A DNA stretch of 6,959 nucleotides, taken from assembly GCA_030539135.1 (NCBI GenBank), contig JAUNSQ010000081.1:1-6959 (forward strand), in the 5' to 3' direction. Below are positions 6,397 through 6,959 of this stretch, piece by piece. Positions within the stretch are counted from its first letter, which is position 1; every line of letters starts with the position of its first letter. The notes beneath the pieces are model-generated. The model worked only from the letters and a program-made list of their open reading frames with translations. It ran no database searches and was not told the origin of the DNA. The translations under genes and the position numbers were made by a program. This DNA is from Synergistaceae bacterium (GTDB lineage: Bacteria > Synergistota > Synergistia > Synergistales > Synergistaceae).

Positions 6397-6762
6397 TTAT
6401 ATATGTGGTCTGAATATCAACAGAAACGAAAGCCCGTACGCTATGCAAAGGCTTAGGAACACAGCAGCCGACAGCATGTCCTTTATCATTTTTACTTCTT
6501 CGCGAAATATTGGGCCAAGCCGCATATCTATTAGAATTTCAGCTGAAGTGTTGATTAGTTCTATCGTTATGGGGAGCAGACATAAAATGAAAACGGCCGT
6601 CGTCGTCCACAGCCCAGTTTGCCGCGCGACGGCGATCAAAACCATTATAAAAAGGCCGATGGATTCATTGCGAATGGCTTTTTCAGATATAAACGCACAT
6701 CTGAGGCCGTTCAGCGAATAGCCGGTCTTATCGAGTAAGTTTGAATTCTTCCATTTTGGCAT
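6397..6762 (-). CDS. dgkA: Diacylglycerol kinase, DgkA family
   Basis: This small inner-membrane enzyme phosphorylates diacylglycerol to phosphatidate with ATP, recycling lipid released in envelope synthesis. At 121 aa it has the normal length and three hydrophobic segments (about 35-47, 52-67 and 97-117). Family residues are Glu33 in AIRNES (E28 in E. coli), Glu68, Asn71 and Glu75 in ELINTSAE, Asp79, and Lys94-Asp95 in MIKDMLSAAV. The N-terminal TGYSLNGLRCAFISEKAIRNE resembles the proteobacterial enzyme (GYSWKGLRAAWINE) more than the Firmicute undecaprenol kinase, though the latter activity cannot be excluded. A one-residue insertion lies between Asp79 and Lys94. The start ATG (6762-6760) has only a close, weak AGGGTGG upstream. 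The gene converges on the S55 gene and appears to be monocistronic. Confidence 0.93.
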   Translation of the reverse strand: MPKWKNSNLLDKTGYSLNGLRCAFISEKAIRNESIGLFIMVLIAVARQTGLWTTTAVFILCLLPITIELINTSAEILIDMRLGPIFREEVKMIKDMLSAAVFLSLCIAYGLSFLLIFRPHI

Positions 6763-6800
6763 AAGACCACCCTGTAAGTCTCAATATAATTTCAACGTAT

Positions 6801-6828
6801 ATTATCATAGCACAAACTTTATTTTCAA
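6801..6828 (-). promoter_or_regulatory. Probable sigma70 promoter for dgkA
   Basis: On the minus strand TTGAAA (6828-6823, 5 of 6) and GATAAT (6806-6801, 5 of 6) are 16 bp apart. The start would be near 6794, leaving about 32 nt of leader before the dgkA ATG. Confidence 0.6.
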
Positions 6829-6867
6829 AGATATCTATAAATACAAACAGAAGCTCCTCATAGTAAC

Positions 6868-6895
6868 TTGGCAATCAAACCATGATTATTATAAT
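6868..6895 (+). promoter_or_regulatory. Strong sigma70-like promoter for a gene beyond the right edge
   Basis: TTGGCA (6868-6873, 5 of 6) and TATAAT (6890-6895, 6 of 6) have a 16-bp spacer, with the start near 6902. It faces away from the dgkA promoter. No coding region starts within the window after it. Confidence 0.6.
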
Positions 6896-6920
6896 ATGTT
6901 TTTATCTGGCAATGATAAAA

Positions 6921-6941
6921 TAATATCCTGTAATGATATTA
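6921..6941 (+). repeat. Inverted repeat in the leader of the off-edge gene (possible operator)
   Basis: TAATATC (6921-6927) and GATATTA (6935-6941) form a perfect 7-bp dyad with a 7-base spacer, about 20-40 nt downstream of the predicted start. Its spacing suits a dimeric repressor site. It is AT-rich and could be chance in such sequence. Confidence 0.4.
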
Positions 6942-6952
6942 GATTAAAACCT

Positions 6953-6959
6953 GAGAGGA
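6953..6959 (+). promoter_or_regulatory. Possible Shine-Dalgarno at the window edge
   Basis: GAGAGGA ends the window about 50 nt downstream of the predicted rightward start site. A start codon would be expected within the next dozen bases outside the window. Confidence 0.4.

Noticed and set aside
6356..6721. Plus-strand 121-codon frame opposite dgkA
   Set aside because: It begins inside the terminator hairpin and is antisense to a clearly recognisable DgkA.

Overview
The window is bacterial chromosome, gene-dense, with no sign of phage, transposon or CRISPR. It holds five protein genes, one of them cut by the left edge, and one tRNA. The set suggests an anaerobic, diderm (Gram-negative-type) bacterium with a selenocysteine pathway. 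The evidence is an E. coli-like DgkA, an exported S55-family protein with a signal peptide, MEP-pathway isoprenoid synthesis and a selenoprotein SelD. The long S55 protein and the overall flavour recall Synergistota, but that assignment is an inference at low to moderate confidence.

Layout. Bases 1-444 are the 3' end of ispF, followed with no gap by guaB (445-1932). A near-perfect sigma70 promoter starts 3 nt after the guaB stop and drives tRNA-Val(GAC) (1975-2049), which ends at a strong intrinsic terminator (2069-2093). On the minus strand lies selD (2125-3156). A 157-bp divergent promoter region (3157-3313) separates it from prfB (3314-4442), which needs a +1 programmed frameshift. The prfB stop overlaps by one base the start of a 636-aa secreted SpoIVB-type S55 peptidase-family protein (4442-6352). 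A perfect 18-bp hairpin fills the gap to the convergent dgkA (6397-6762, minus). The last ~200 bp are AT-rich and hold the dgkA promoter. They also hold a strong rightward promoter, an inverted repeat and a possible ribosome-binding site for a gene beyond the edge.

Main discovery. The selD reading frame does not begin where a plain ORF search places it. Upstream, after an in-frame UGA, it continues to an ATG with a good Shine-Dalgarno. The restored N-terminus carries the SelD active-site motif with selenocysteine (UGA) in the catalytic position, reading TSGUAAKISP. A 7-bp hairpin with a GGA loop lies 20 nt after the UGA, as expected for a bacterial SECIS element.

How the genes fit together. 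SelD makes the selenium donor (selenophosphate) for selenocysteine synthesis, and appears to be a selenoprotein itself. The divergently transcribed neighbour prfB encodes RF2, the factor that reads UGA as stop. It also has an internal UGA, at a CUU-UGA-C frameshift site. Two different UGA recoding events therefore sit 262 bp apart in head-to-head genes, one of which encodes the factor that competes at UGA. The remaining genes serve isoprenoid precursors, GTP synthesis, translation, the envelope and lipid recycling, with no evident shared pathway.
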